Assembly (NCBI GenBank): GCA_019638455.1
Contig: JAHBTU010000001.1
Location: 573,501 to 637,500 of the forward strand
Source: Saprospiraceae bacterium
Lineage (GTDB): Bacteria > Bacteroidota > Bacteroidia > Chitinophagales > Saprospiraceae
Length of the DNA stretch: 64,000 bases
Direction of reading: 5' to 3'
Shown here piece by piece: positions 1 to 10,500 of the stretch. The translations under genes and the position numbers were made by a program. Under the pieces are notes generated by a model that did no database searches, was not told where the DNA came from, and saw only the letters and a program-made list of their open reading frames with translations. The number at the start of each line of letters is the position of its first letter. The first letter of the stretch is position 1.

Positions 1-355
1 TGGCTGGTTTGCCGTCGTGTTGGAGCGATTTGACTTTTATCCATCCCTGCTCGTTGGCTTTGAGCTTCGAGATGCGGTCGGCCACGCGGCCATCGGCATC
101 GGCGATGGTGCGCGAGCGCACGTCCATCATGCTGCCCGGCTGAAAGGCATTGAAATATAGATGGTAAAACACTCGGTGGAGCGTGTCGGGGCTGTTGTTG
201 GTGTAAGTGATGCGTTGCGAGCCGCGATATTGGTTTTTGGCGGCATCCATGTCAATGGTCATCTCATAGTCGGCGCGTTGCTGCCAGCGTTCGGGCTGGG
301 CGAAGGCGTGCGAGGCGAGCAGTAGGATAAAGAGCGAGAGCGTTTGTTTGAGCAT
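1..355 (-). CDS. M1 family metallopeptidase, N-terminal fragment (cut by window edge)
   Basis: The gene starts at the ATG complementary to 353-355 and runs off the left edge, so only about 118 residues are visible. They begin with a Sec signal peptide (MLKQTLSLFILLLASHAFAQ) and continue as the start of the beta-sandwich domain of secreted M1 peptidases: YEMTIDMD, a short gap, then QYRGSQRITYTNNSPDTLH and the FYHLYFNAFQPGS stretch typical of Bacteroidota M1 enzymes. The zinc-binding HExxH region would lie outside the window, so activity cannot be judged. The protein is probably periplasmic or cell-surface and would trim peptides from their N-termini. It is divergent from the DUF6580 gene, with 182 bp between the two starts. 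The family call is by resemblance of the N-terminal segment only. Confidence 0.75.
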   Translation of the reverse strand, partial: MLKQTLSLFILLLASHAFAQPERWQQRADYEMTIDMDAAKNQYRGSQRITYTNNSPDTLHRVFYHLYFNAFQPGSMMDVRSRTIADADGRVADRISKLKANEQGWIKVKSLQHDGKPA

Positions 356-505
356 ATTCTTCGAGTGATTGAGCGGGTTTTGCGAAAAAGATATTTCCAG
401 ATAGAACGCAAAAATCGTGATTCAGCGTGGGCGCAATGATACAGCAATTGCTTTTTGGCAAAACTGTTTTTCCGAAAAACGGCATAAGTCAAGCCGTGTT
501 CGCCG

Positions 506-513
506 TATCTTCG
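506..513 (+). promoter_or_regulatory. candidate -7 box (TATCTTCG) of the DUF6580 gene
   Basis: TATCTTCG matches the Bacteroidota TAnnTTTG -7 consensus with one mismatch and lies 24 bp before the ATG at 538. No clear -33 element was found. Confidence 0.3.
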
Positions 514-537
514 CCCCGCAAACAAAATTTTGACAAG

Positions 538-1098
538 ATGAAGATTCGTCTCGCAATAGCCCTGATGTTCCTTGCCGCTTTCACCCGTTTGGGATTGAAC
601 CTGCTGCCCCATCCGCCCTACAATTTTTCGCCCATAGGCGCTATGGCACTTTTTGGCGCTGCTTATTTCAGCCGTCAGGCACTGACCTTGGCCATTCCCT
701 TTTTGGCGCTGTTTTTCAGCGATTTGATTCTGAACAATGTCATCTACCAGCAGTATTACCCGAGCTTCACGTTGATTACGTCGTGGTGGATTTATGCCGC
801 GTTTGGCATTGTCATGGTCGTGGGCTGGTGGATGCTCAGCAGGAAAGTGGCGCCGCTGCGCGTGGTGGCCGCAAGTCTTTCCGCTTCCCTCATTTTTTTC
901 CTTGTCACCAATTTTAGTGTTTGGTTCGAGGGTGCGATGTACCCAAAGACGGCTGCCGGCCTTATGGCTTGCTACACGGCCGGTTTGCCTTTTTTGAAAA
1001 ATACGGTGATGGGTGATTTGTTCTTTTCGGGCGTGTTGTTTGGCACTTATGAATGGGCGATGAGGGGAAAATGGCTGATGGGTGTGGAGAAAAGTTGA
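538..1098 (+). CDS. DUF6580 family putative membrane transport protein
   Basis: 186 residues, integral membrane, with about five hydrophobic segments. The N-terminus MKIRLAIALMFLAAFTRL followed by PHPPYNFSPIGAMALFGAAY is the signature region of DUF6580, a small family of predicted transporters resembling the substrate-binding S component of ECF vitamin transporters. The substrate is unknown and no ECF energising module is nearby, so the transport role is a family inference. An in-frame GTG at 427 would add 37 residues unlike the family, so the ATG at 538, next to the hydrophobic start, is preferred. The gene stands alone between a divergent peptidase and the thioesterase. Confidence 0.8.
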   Translation: MKIRLAIALMFLAAFTRLGLNLLPHPPYNFSPIGAMALFGAAYFSRQALTLAIPFLALFFSDLILNNVIYQQYYPSFTLITSWWIYAAFGIVMVVGWWMLSRKVAPLRVVAASLSASLIFFLVTNFSVWFEGAMYPKTAAGLMACYTAGLPFLKNTVMGDLFFSGVLFGTYEWAMRGKWLMGVEKS

Positions 1099-1131
1099 TG
1101 AAGTCCTACCCAAGGGGCGCTCTTTTTTATT

Positions 1132-1167
1132 CTTGATCCGCTAGGATTTATCAGATGTTCCTGATTG
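1132..1167 (+). repeat. 36-bp dispersed repeat family, copy 1
   Basis: Starts CTTGAT and contains ATCAGATGTTC. By eye it matches the copy at 19994-20029 at 27 of 36 positions and the minus-strand copy at 36765-36800 at 29 of 36. Similarity to the 20-kb copy appears to continue about 20 bp further, through a TGATTTT stretch. It lies between the DUF6580 stop and the thioesterase. Confidence 0.5.
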
Positions 1168-1267
1168 CTCTCCCTGATTTTGAGCAGATTGCGCTTTTTG
1201 CCAAGCCCAAAACCCGGCGACGTGAAGTATAACCAACACTAACGCAACAATTGTTGTCAATCCTTTT

Positions 1268-1807
1268 ATGGCAAAACAAAACCTGACACCCAAAAAAGTA
1301 TCTGAAAGCAAGACCGTGATGACGGAGCTCATCATGCCCAACGACACGAACCCGATGGGCAACCTGATGGGCGGTTATCTGATGCGATGGATGGATATTG
1401 TGAGCGCCATTTGTGCGGGCAAACACTGCGAGGCTCATGTGGTGACGGTGGCAGTGGATTATATTTCGTTCCAAAACCCGATTCATCTGGGCGATGTCAT
1501 CACTTTGGAGGCATCGGTGACGCGAGCCTTCAACACTTCCGTTGAAATTTACGTCGAGGTTTTTGCCAACGACATCAAAGGGCAAAAGCCCCGGCGCTGC
1601 AATCACGCATACTTCACCTTTGTGGCGGTTGACGATAAAAGGAAAAATCCAGTGCAGGTGCCACCCGTCCTGCCCCTTTCCAGCGAAGAACAACAACTCT
1701 ACGAGAGCGCCGCTCGCCGCCGCGAATTGCGCCTTATTCTCGGTGGCCGCATCAAGCCAAAAGATGCGACCGAGCTAAGGAAATTCTTTGCGGATTTGGA
1801 ATCATAG
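1268..1807 (+). CDS. acyl-CoA thioesterase, YciA/BACH hot-dog family
   Basis: 179 residues with a single hot-dog fold, the usual size for the family. Conserved features: the substrate-site segment around MPNDTNPMGNLMGGYLMRWMD (residues about 23-44), with N and D at the usual catalytic and binding places; the VTVAVDYISFQNPI strand; and the HLGDVITLEA loop. It hydrolyses acyl-CoA thioesters to free acid and CoA in the cytoplasm. The preferred chain length cannot be read from sequence. The C-terminal 40 residues are charged and helical. The start is ATG. The gene is monocistronic and followed by a repeat-bearing gap. Confidence 0.88.
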   Translation: MAKQNLTPKKVSESKTVMTELIMPNDTNPMGNLMGGYLMRWMDIVSAICAGKHCEAHVVTVAVDYISFQNPIHLGDVITLEASVTRAFNTSVEIYVEVFANDIKGQKPRRCNHAYFTFVAVDDKRKNPVQVPPVLPLSSEEQQLYESAARRRELRLILGGRIKPKDATELRKFFADLES

Positions 1808-1824
1808 ATATGCTTGTGCCTCCT

Positions 1825-1945
1825 CACATTACTGGACATTATTTTTGTGCAGCAAAGACGCAAAGGCACAAAATACAGAATCAATGAGTATTTTGCTTTG
1901 CGTCTTTGTGACTTCGTGGCAAATTTGAAAATGTCCAGTAGTGTG
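1825..1945. repeat. 121-bp element with 16-bp terminal inverted repeats and an internal palindrome
   Basis: The ends CACATTACTGGACATT (1825-1840) and AATGTCCAGTAGTGTG (1930-1945) are inverted copies with 15 of 16 matching. Inside, GACGCAAAGGCACAAAA and TTTGCGTCTTTGTGAC form a second inverted pair. The inner right half (GACTTCGTGGCAAA) resembles the arms of the inverted repeat at 36453-36524. It has the shape of a small non-autonomous (MITE-like) element. The rest of the 1808-2163 gap shows no gene; its final 200 bp would hold the NYN gene promoter, not recognised. Confidence 0.55.
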
Positions 1946-2163
1946 ATGCCACCTGCCTTTCGGGTAATTTTTTTATTGATTTTTTATTTCAAAACGGCAT
2001 GGTTTTTCCCGATTAAATAACTGTCCTTTGCACCCCATATTGATTTGCCATCACGACTGCTTCTATAAAAACAACCAAGGATTATTGCCAAAATGATGCG
2101 TTCGTTCCCTGTGCCAAAGTGATTCGTCGGTTTAACAATTAAAGCATCAAAATCTAGCAGTAA

Positions 2164-3078
2164 ATGTCTGATAGTCAGCAGAAGTTGACCCGAATAGGGG
2201 TCTTTTACGACGGTAATTATTTCCTTCACGTTTCCAACTATTACGCCTATCACCACGAACGACGCAGCCGACTCAGCATCGCTGGTCTGCACGAGTTCGT
2301 TCGGCACCGCATCGCGGAAGAAGAGGGCAAGGATTTTCATCTCTGCCAAATCGTGGATGCGCACTATTTTCGGGGGCGCCTCTCTGCTCAGGAAGCCAGC
2401 GCCGAGGGCAATCGCCTCTTCTACGACCGTCTTTTCGACGATATACTTATGATGGAGGGGGTGACGACCCACTACCTGCCTGTGCGCACCACTTTTCAGG
2501 GCTTTCGCCAAGAGCGTGGCATTGATGTGTGGATGGCCTTGGAGGCTTTTGAGTTGGCGTTGCACAAGCAGTTCGACGCGGTAGTGCTCATTGCTTCCGA
2601 CAGCGATTTCGTGCCGCTCGTGCGCAAGTTGCACACGCTCGGCGTTCGCGTGATGTTGTTGGGATGGGATTATGAATACTTCGACGAGGAGGGCCGCCGC
2701 CGCACTACCGTCACCTCGCAGTATCTTTGGGAGGAGGTGACATACCCGATTGCGATGGAAAAGTTCATCGAAAAGGACGACGATGAGGGCTTCGCGGTGA
2801 GCCGATTGTTTGTCGAGCGCAAAAAGATACCCGTGTTGAACGGCGGCGAGGAGACGGTGGAAGTGGAGGAGGGCGAAGTGAAGACCAGCACTATTTTTAG
2901 CATGAAAGATGGCTACGGGTTCATCTCTTACCCTCAAACCAACAACTTGTTCTTTCACTATTCTTTCCTCGTTGACACGGATTTCAACGACTTGCGCGAG
3001 GGTGATATGGTGGAGTTCACGATGGGAAAAAACGAGCGCGGGGAGCCTATCGCACGCAACGTGAAATTAATCAGGTAG
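2164..3078 (+). CDS. NYN domain (LabA/DUF88-like) protein with C-terminal cold-shock-like domain
   Basis: 304 residues. The N-terminal 180 are a NYN domain of the PIN-like nuclease fold: the first acidic strand is GVFYDGNYF (residues 12-20), the second acidic site is ERGIDVWMA near 115, and ASDSDFVPLVRK near 145 supplies the last acidic cluster. Residues about 240-304 resemble a cold-shock OB fold, with the RNP1-like DGYGFISY and RNP2-like NLFFHYS, ending in GDMVEF and ARNVKLIR. The middle is acidic linker. The likely role is RNA binding with ribonuclease activity, but neither is shown. The start is ATG, and a strong terminator follows eight bases after the stop. It appears monocistronic. Confidence 0.82.
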   Translation: MSDSQQKLTRIGVFYDGNYFLHVSNYYAYHHERRSRLSIAGLHEFVRHRIAEEEGKDFHLCQIVDAHYFRGRLSAQEASAEGNRLFYDRLFDDILMMEGVTTHYLPVRTTFQGFRQERGIDVWMALEAFELALHKQFDAVVLIASDSDFVPLVRKLHTLGVRVMLLGWDYEYFDEEGRRRTTVTSQYLWEEVTYPIAMEKFIEKDDDEGFAVSRLFVERKKIPVLNGGEETVEVEEGEVKTSTIFSMKDGYGFISYPQTNNLFFHYSFLVDTDFNDLREGDMVEFTMGKNERGEPIARNVKLIR

Positions 3079-3085
3079 AAAAAAC

Positions 3086-3115
3086 AAGCCCGGCAGACTC
3101 ATCCGCCGGGCTTTT
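3086..3115 (+). terminator. Rho-independent terminator after the NYN/cold-shock gene
   Basis: AAGCCCGGC (3086-3094) pairs with GCCGGGCTT (3105-3113) across a 10-base loop and runs into TTTT. It starts eight bases after the stop codon. Confidence 0.85.
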
Positions 3116-3168
3116 ATACTACTGCTAAAATGTTGTCGGTTTTTGAAACGCATCAGCTTGGAATAAAG

Positions 3169-3816
3169 TCACTTGTTCGGCTTTCCGGGCCAGCGTTGGG
3201 GGAGCGGGGCCAGCGGAGTTTCCCATGCCTCTTGTGCTTTTTTTGCCAGTTCGGCTTTGAGGCGTTTGGTCGTGTTGGGCGACACGGGCATTTTTTCAGC
3301 AACAGATTTTTCGACGGTTTCTGACTGTGCAGACTCGGCTTGGGGTTCATTCGCTGCCTCTGACTCTGCCTTAATTTGTGAGGCGGTTGGTTGCCGCACG
3401 AATGCCTTTTTCTCTTGCTTTGGTCTCGGTGGCGTAGCAAGTTGTTCTTTGTGAGCGACGCTGATTTCTTCCTCTGTGCGTGCTGTCGCTTCGTCGAGTG
3501 TCGGGTCGTTGGCTTCGACGTTGGCTTCGACGTTGGCTGATGGCAATTCCGGCGCGACGACAGGTGTCTCCATTTCTGCGTCCGGTCGGTTCAGGAGCAA
3601 ATACAGGCCCAACACAAGTGTGACGGCAAAAGCCGCCAAGAGTGCAACGGTTTGTGTGCTCCAACCCGAACGAGGTGGTTTTATTTGCTTTTGAACGTGT
3701 TGCCAAACCCGCTCGGAGGGTGTGTCCCAACCCGAAGTGGAGGGCGTGTCAGGCAAGTCCTGAAATGTTTTTCGGAAGAGTTCGTCGAGCGACTCAAATT
3801 CTTTGTGCTCAGCCAT
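3169..3816 (-). CDS. putative membrane anti-sigma factor (single-pass)
   Basis: 215 residues with no enzyme motif. Residues 1-45 are cytoplasmic and contain an acidic LDELFRKTFQDLPD segment. A single membrane helix (VALLAAFAVTLVLGLYLLL) lies at about 57-75, and the rest is a low-complexity Ala/Glu/Lys-rich extracytoplasmic tail. The gene follows the ECF sigma gene by 32 bp on the same strand, so an anti-sigma role is likely. That is inferred from position and topology; no zinc-binding anti-sigma motif (HxxxCxxC) is present. A 12-bp in-frame duplication gives NVEANVEAN near residue 95. The start is ATG. Confidence 0.6.
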   Translation of the reverse strand: MAEHKEFESLDELFRKTFQDLPDTPSTSGWDTPSERVWQHVQKQIKPPRSGWSTQTVALLAAFAVTLVLGLYLLLNRPDAEMETPVVAPELPSANVEANVEANDPTLDEATARTEEEISVAHKEQLATPPRPKQEKKAFVRQPTASQIKAESEAANEPQAESAQSETVEKSVAEKMPVSPNTTKRLKAELAKKAQEAWETPLAPLPQRWPGKPNK

Positions 3817-3848
3817 TGGTTTGAGAATGAATCAATTGAAAGGCGTGC

Positions 3849-4394
3849 TTATGAGATAAATGATTTGTCCAGTATTTTTTTGAGGTATTCCCTCGCCTTG
3901 AACAACTGGCTTTTGCTGGTTCCGATGGAAATCCCCAATTGTTCGGCAATTTCCTCATGGGTGAAACCCTCTATGGCGTATAAGTTGAACACGGCGCGAT
4001 AGCCGGGTGGTAATTTTTGGAGGTATTTCATCAATGTTTCAGCATCCAAATTGGCCGCAAAATCTTCTTCGGTGCGGAATCGGCTCTCGAAGGGGCTGAA
4101 ATCGCCTGTGTCGCGTATGAAATCGCGCTGCTTTCGGAGGTGGCTTAGGGCAGTGTTGACCATGATGCGTCGAATCCAACCCCCGAGCGCCCCATCGCCG
4201 CGAAACTGCGTCATGTCGCGGAACACCCGGATAAATCCATCTTGCAACATATCTTCAGCCTCGGCCTTGTCCCGAGCAAACCGCAGCACCACCCTGAACA
4301 TGGGCACGCTATATTGGCGATAAAGCGCCGTTTGGTGCGCCGGACTGCCGCGTAGCACGCCACTTACCAATTCCTGGTCGTTCAACTGTTGCAT
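3849..4394 (-). CDS. RNA polymerase ECF sigma factor (sigma-70 family)
   Basis: 181 residues, the normal ECF size. Region 2 spans about 25-90, with the DMLQDGFIRVFRD helix and the GGWIRRIMVNTALSHLRK segment that recognises the -10 element. Region 4 spans about 125-178 and includes LPPGYRAVFNLYAIEGFTHE, then the EEIAEQLGISIGTSKSQLFKARE helix-turn-helix. It would direct RNA polymerase to an envelope- or stress-related regulon under control of the membrane protein encoded just downstream. The target regulon is unknown. The start is ATG. No TAnnTTTG box was found in the 120 bp upstream, which would fit autoregulation by its own promoter type but does not show it. Confidence 0.9.
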   Translation of the reverse strand: MQQLNDQELVSGVLRGSPAHQTALYRQYSVPMFRVVLRFARDKAEAEDMLQDGFIRVFRDMTQFRGDGALGGWIRRIMVNTALSHLRKQRDFIRDTGDFSPFESRFRTEEDFAANLDAETLMKYLQKLPPGYRAVFNLYAIEGFTHEEIAEQLGISIGTSKSQLFKAREYLKKILDKSFIS

Positions 4395-4513
4395 GAGGCT
4401 GTAAACGCTTAATTGGTGGAAATGATGGGGAAAGGGTTGCCCGGATGTAAAATATTTTTTGGCTATTGTTCTCTATTGGGTGTGTCGTAGCCATTAGCAG
4501 GGGCAAAATAAAG

Positions 4514-4573
4514 AGTGGCGCACGTCTCGCCGTGAATTTTTTGAGGAAAATTCACGGCGAGACGTGCGCCACT
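4514..4573 (-). terminator. 27-bp perfect-arm hairpin after the giant adhesin gene
   Basis: The arms at 4514-4540 and 4547-4573 are perfect inverted copies with a six-base loop (TTGAGG). On the minus strand the hairpin starts 18 bases after the adhesin stop and is followed by CTTTATTTTG, so it can act as a terminator or 3' stability element. It is far longer than an ordinary terminator stem. Confidence 0.75.
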
Positions 4574-4591
4574 TCCAGCGTCATTCAACAT

Positions 4592-7500
4592 TTATCGAAT
4601 CACTGTCACATCTCCTGACAGTATTTGCGAAGTGCCGTCAAAGTATTCCACTTCCACCACATAGACAAAAACGCCCGGATTGACCAGATTGCCCTTGGCG
4701 CGTCCTCGCCAGCCCGATTGCTCATCATTAGGGGCAAAGTCTTTGTTTTCAAACAACAACTCGCCCCAGCGGTCATAAATGCGCATGAATCGCACTCGCG
4801 CCACCTCGGCACCTGCGTACACCGTGAAGGCATCGTTCAGCTCATTGGACTCCGGCTTGATGATATTGGGCAGATAAACGCGGTTTTGTTTTTGGACGAT
4901 GATGCGCAGTTGGTCGGTAGCCGGGCAGCCAGTCGTGTCAATCACGGTGATGGAGTATATCTGACTCACGGGGGGCTTGGCCATAGTGGAGAGCGAGTCG
5001 GGCGTGAGCAAATAGTCGGTTGGCGACCATGCGAACGACTCAAAAGCGGTCATGTTGAGCCTTGCATCCAGTTGAATACTGTCACCAAAGTTGATGGTCA
5101 CATCCGGCCCCAAGTCAACTGTCAACTGGGGAGGTGCGACAATATCCACACTTTGTTCCGTGACGCAGTCATTCGCATCGGCCACTGCCAACAGATAGGC
5201 GCCTGCTTCCAGATTGTTCAGCGTGATGGGGAATGAATTGACCACCGTATTGGTCAAGTTGTTCAGCGTCAGAATAAACGGGGTGGCTCCGCCAGAGATG
5301 GATTGCACGGTGAGCGAGCCATCGCTATCACCAAAGCAAGTCGGCGAAGTGCTGGACACTTGTATGCTCAAACCCGGTGGCGCGGAAAGTTGGAACGATT
5401 GCGTCCAAGTGCAGCCAACTGCATTGGTCAGGGTGACGGCATAATCGCCGGGGGGCAAATTGTTTAATTGCAGGCCAGTGGCACCGTTGTTCCAAACTGC
5501 CGTCACCTGCGAAACATCGCCGCTCGGGGTGATGGTGATGCTGCCGTCGTCGCCGTTGGGGCAACTCACACCAAACCCATTGTAGTTCGATACGGTCGCA
5601 TTTCCCGTCAAATCAGAGACCGTCACTGTGGCCGTCAAGCCAATCACGGGAGGGCACGCATTGCCCTGCGCGATAAGGTTGGTGATGGTATAGGTAGTGG
5701 TAGTGGCTGGCATCACATCAACGGTCGCGCCACTTTGGACACCCGTCAGCACGATGGGAGTGCTGCCTCCGCCGATGGTCACGTCGTAGGAAGCGCCGCC
5801 TGTGAGCGACAGGCCCAAGGTGGTCGAACCTCCTGCGCATATCGTCGCGTCGCCGATAAGTGAGCCTGTGGGCGGCGGGATAATGCTTACATCGGCTTGG
5901 CCGCTGACTGTGCCTGTGCAAAACGCATCTTCCACGGAAATCAACGTGAAAACCTGATTCTGCTGAACGTTATTGGTGCTGATATTGAATGTGTTGCCGG
6001 GTGCTGTGATGGGCGACTGAGGGTTGCCGTTGACCGCATAGACAAATTTGAACGGTGCGGTGCCGGTAAATTGAATCTGAAAAGCAGCATTGCCGCCCGC
6101 GCAGAAAGATGAGCTGCCAGCGAGCGTCGCCGTGGGCGGCTGGCGGAACACGACAGGCACGCCCGGCGAAATGGAAAGGCACAAATCATTGAGGTTTACG
6201 TTGCCGGTGCCATCATTGTTGCCCGCTATTGCCGACACGAAATAGGTCGTGCCAGCCGTCATGCCCGTTTGAAAGCCGAGTTGCGGGTTATTGCTCACCG
6301 CCAAGATGCCGTTGGGAAGTTGGGTCGCATCTTGATACAGAATGTACTGCAACACGTCGTTGGCATCGAGCACTTGGCCATTCACTTGCACAGACACCTG
6401 GCCGTCGGGCAGGCAGGCGTTGGCGGCCACTACGGTGAGCGTGCCTGCTTCCGTTGTGCACAAGCAGTTCGCCTCGCCAGCGATGGTCGTGGAACAACCA
6501 TCTGGACTGGTGATGGTCACGTTGTAGGGTTGTGTGCCAGGTATGGGGTTGGACACAAATGAAGTATCCGTCAAAGTGCCTGTGACACCCGTAATCGTGT
6601 AGGTCGTGTTGGGAGCGGCCCCATTGCTGATGTCGAATTGAAGGGTATAAGTCTGGGTGGCAAAGTCGCATATCGTTTGCACGTTGAGCGCCTGAACGGC
6701 GGGCGACACTACCACGTTGCCACTTACTGTGCCAGCGCAATTGCCCGCCCCCGCCACGCTGTTGAGCGTGATGCTGCTCACATTTGTTGAAGGTGTGACG
6801 GCCAATGAGTAAGGATTGTCCGAAGTCGTGATGGTCTGTGGGGTTCCGTTGTTGTAGGTAAAAGTGAAAGGCCCGGCCCCGGTAAATGCCACATTCAGAG
6901 TGGTGGGTACACCAGCGCACACACTCGTGGGGCCAGAAATAACCGCAGTGACGGGTGCTCGCCAAGTCACCGTTGGCCCCACAGCGACGGAGAGGCATAT
7001 ATCTGTAAAATCAACCCCGCTACCTGTGCTATTCCCAGCCACCGCCACAATAAAGTAAGGCGTATTAGGGCTCATGGTGGCCGCGTTGAAACTGAAGGTG
7101 GGCGTGCTGTTGGATGCTAAAATCGTCCAAGTGCTTGGATTCGTTGTGGTGACGAGCAGATATATCAAGGCATCGTTGCCGTCCAGCACAGTGCCTGTAG
7201 CGGCAGGTAGCGCCGCCACGTCTTGCGAGCAAAGCGTGAGCGGGGTTTGTACCAAATTGCCAGCCATAGTGGAGCAATCGCAAGAGTATGAACCGACAAG
7301 GAAGGTCACGCCACAGATGTTGGCATCGCTCAGGTTAATCGAATACGGGCTGCCAGACGGGATCGGGACACTCTCAAATTGATTGCCCGTCACCGTGCCC
7401 ATGACACCTGTCACGCTGTACGGCGGCTCTCCTCCTTGAATAGTGAAGCTTACCGTGTAATTATTGCCAGTGGCATCGCAAATGGTCTGCACATTGGTTA

Positions 7501-10500
7501 TCAACGGGATGCCCTCAATCGTGATATTTACTTCACCTTGCACGATGCCCCCGGAACAGAACTGGTCGCTTACGCTCACTAAGCGGATTTGTGTGTTTTG
7601 AGAGTAGGTGGTCGTGAAGGAAAAAGTATTTACGTTGATACCCGTCACGGCAGGTTGAGGCACATTATTGACGGAATACACAAACGAGAACGGGGCTGTT
7701 CCCGTGAAATTGACAGTGATGGTCACCAACCTGTTTTCACAAATGCCCGTGTCCAAAGCTACCAAATCGGCAGTCGGCTGCGCATAGAAAATGACAGGAG
7801 TGCCCTGCGCGATGGAAACACAAGGGTCGTTCAAATCAATCTGGCCGGGTGCGCCGGGGTTGCCCGCAATCGCCGACACATAGTAGGTGGTGTTGGTCAA
7901 CATACCCGGTTGAAAATTGAACTGTGGGATATTGTTCCAAGCGAGGATCGTCCCGGGCGGGCTTCCGGGCGTGGTGTGCAGGATGTAAAGCAATTCGTCG
8001 TCTGCGTCCAAGGTCTCGCCAGTGGTGGGAGGCACGTTTAAAGTGTCGTTTTCGCAAACGCCGACTTGGGTTTGGCTCATGGTGCCGGCGTTTGTGGGGC
8101 AGTTGCAATTGGCAGTGCCACTCACCGTCGCTTGGCTGCACATATTGGCATCCGCTATGGTGAGCAGATAATTGGGGCTGCTCACCGGGATGGGGTCACT
8201 GGTGAACACATTGCCCGCAAAACTGCCACCGATGCCCCCGCTCACGGTGTAAGGTGGCGCACCTGCCACGTCGAGCGTCAAGGTGTAAGTTTGCGTCTGA
8301 AAATCGCAGGTTACGAGCAGATTGGACACCTGCGGCGGCGTGTTGACCACCACAATGGCAGTATCGGCAACAGAGGCGACACACCGAGCATCACCCACCG
8401 AAATCAAAGTAATCGTGACATCGTTCACTGGTGTGATGGCAATTTGGTAGGTCGAATTGGTGATGTTGTTCACGGTGGGTTGGGGCACTCCGTTTACAGC
8501 CCAAGTGAGCGAAAATGGCGAGATGCCCGTCAGCGTTACAGGGATGATGGCCTGATTGCCAGCGCATATTGTGTCGCCCGGCCCAATGTTGGCAGTAGGT
8601 GGTTGGAAGAAAGTGACGGGTGTGCCTTGCGAAACGGAGCGACAAGGGTCATTCAAATCCACATTGCCAGAGCCGTCATTGTTTCCGGCAATAGCCGAGA
8701 TATAATAGGTGACACCTGCTGTCATGTTGGCTCCAAAAGTGAATGATGGCGTGGTGTTCCAGCCCAGAATGGTGCCGATAGGCAAAGCCGGATTGGTGTG
8801 CAGAATAAACCTCAAGATGTCATCCCCGTCGTTCACAAAATTGCCATTGTGCGTGGCAGTAGCCGTCTCGCCCACGCAAACTTCGATTGGGGCCAAATTC
8901 ATCGTGCCAGCGTTCGTCTGGCAATTGCAATTGGAAGGCCCACTAACGGTCACGTTGCCGCAGTCATTGGCATCTCTAAAAACAAAATTGTAGGGTTGAC
9001 CAATAGGAATAGGGTTGCTGGTAAATTGTGTCCCCGTAAAAGTGCCGGAGCCGCTCAGTAATGTCAGCGGAAGCGTAGCCCCCAACACATTGAAAGAAAT
9101 AGTGTAAGTGCCTGCTACAAAATTGCAATTCGTGGTCAAGTTGGTGTAGGAGGGGGCGTAGTTCACAGTTATAGTGGCCGAGCCCATGGGTATGCCATCA
9201 CATCCCGGCGACTTGATGCTATCCAACGTGATGGTAGTCGTCACCGTCGTCACGATTGGGATAAAATAAGGGTCGTCGAAGGTCGTGTCCGGAATTTGCG
9301 CTATGCCATTGATGGAATAATAGACAGAAAACGGCCCGGTGCCAGTAAAGTCAATCATGACATTTGTGTTGGCCGAATCGCAGAAGGTCTGGTCTCCGCT
9401 CAAAATGGCTGTAGGTGGAGTGAACACAAACACCACCGCTTGGCCCGAAACCGTCCCGTTGCAAAAACCATTGCTTACACTCGACAAGCGGTAAATCGTG
9501 CCGTTTGGTGGGTTTACGGGTATCGAATAAAAAGTCGTATCCGTCGTGATAGTATCAATCGGCACGTTGTTGGCCGTCAGAATAAAAGTATATGGCCCTG
9601 GCCCCGTGAAATTAATGAAGACATTCGTGCCGCTGCCACCTGTGCAAATCTGTCCGCCCCCTGAAATGGTCGCGGAAATGGCTGGGGCCAGACTCACCGT
9701 AGCCATGCCTGACACCGTGCCGGAGCAGCCGTTGGAAGCAACGCTGTCCAGCATATACGCAGTCAGCGTTGAAGGCACTACTTGAAGAATGTAGGGGTTG
9801 TTTGAGGTTGTAATGGACGGTTGATTGATGCCGTTTGCTTTGTAAACAAAAGTGAAGGGAGCCGTTCCGGTAAAATTGACAAGCAGATTAGCCGTGTCCC
9901 CTGGGCAAATAATCGTGTCGCCGCTAATGCTCGCAGTGGGCGGCGTCCCTACCGTCACGGTGTAAGTTCCATTGACGGCACCGTTGCATCCCCCGCCCGT
10001 CACGCTGACCAATGTGTAGGTGCTGTTGATGGTTGGGTTTACCGTTAGGGTGTAGGTGCTTTGCGAGGTGTTGATAGCGGGCTGGTTGACGTTGTTGACC
10101 GAATAGACAAAACTGTAAGGACTTGGGCCAGTAAAGTTGAACGTCAGCACGACAGGCTCCCCGTTGCATATTGCACTGTTCCCACTAACCAACGTGCCCG
10201 TCGGACTGGGATTCACGTTCACGATGGCGATGCCTTGCACGGTGCCCGGACATCCATTGGCGGTCACGTCCGTTAGTTCATAAGTAGTTGAGGTGGCAGG
10301 CGCGACACTAAAAAGATATGTGTTGCTGGAAGTCGTGATGGGAGGTTGCGGGTCGCCATTCGCGGTGTAATTGACGGTGTAAGGCCCCCCGCCCGTAAAC
10401 GTGATGGTCAGAGTAATGGGCTGTCCAGCACAGACGGTGCCGCCACCTATGAGCGTTGCGGTGGGCGATTGGACTACGGTAAGCGAATAAGAGCCGCCTA

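Noticed and set aside
1141..1362. 73-codon minus-strand ORF with a hydrophobic stretch
   Set aside because: Overlaps the thioesterase start and the 36-bp repeat family; the hydrophobicity looks accidental and no relative is known.
1984..2958. 324-codon minus-strand ORF
   Set aside because: Antisense to the NYN/cold-shock gene, which has clear domains on the plus strand.
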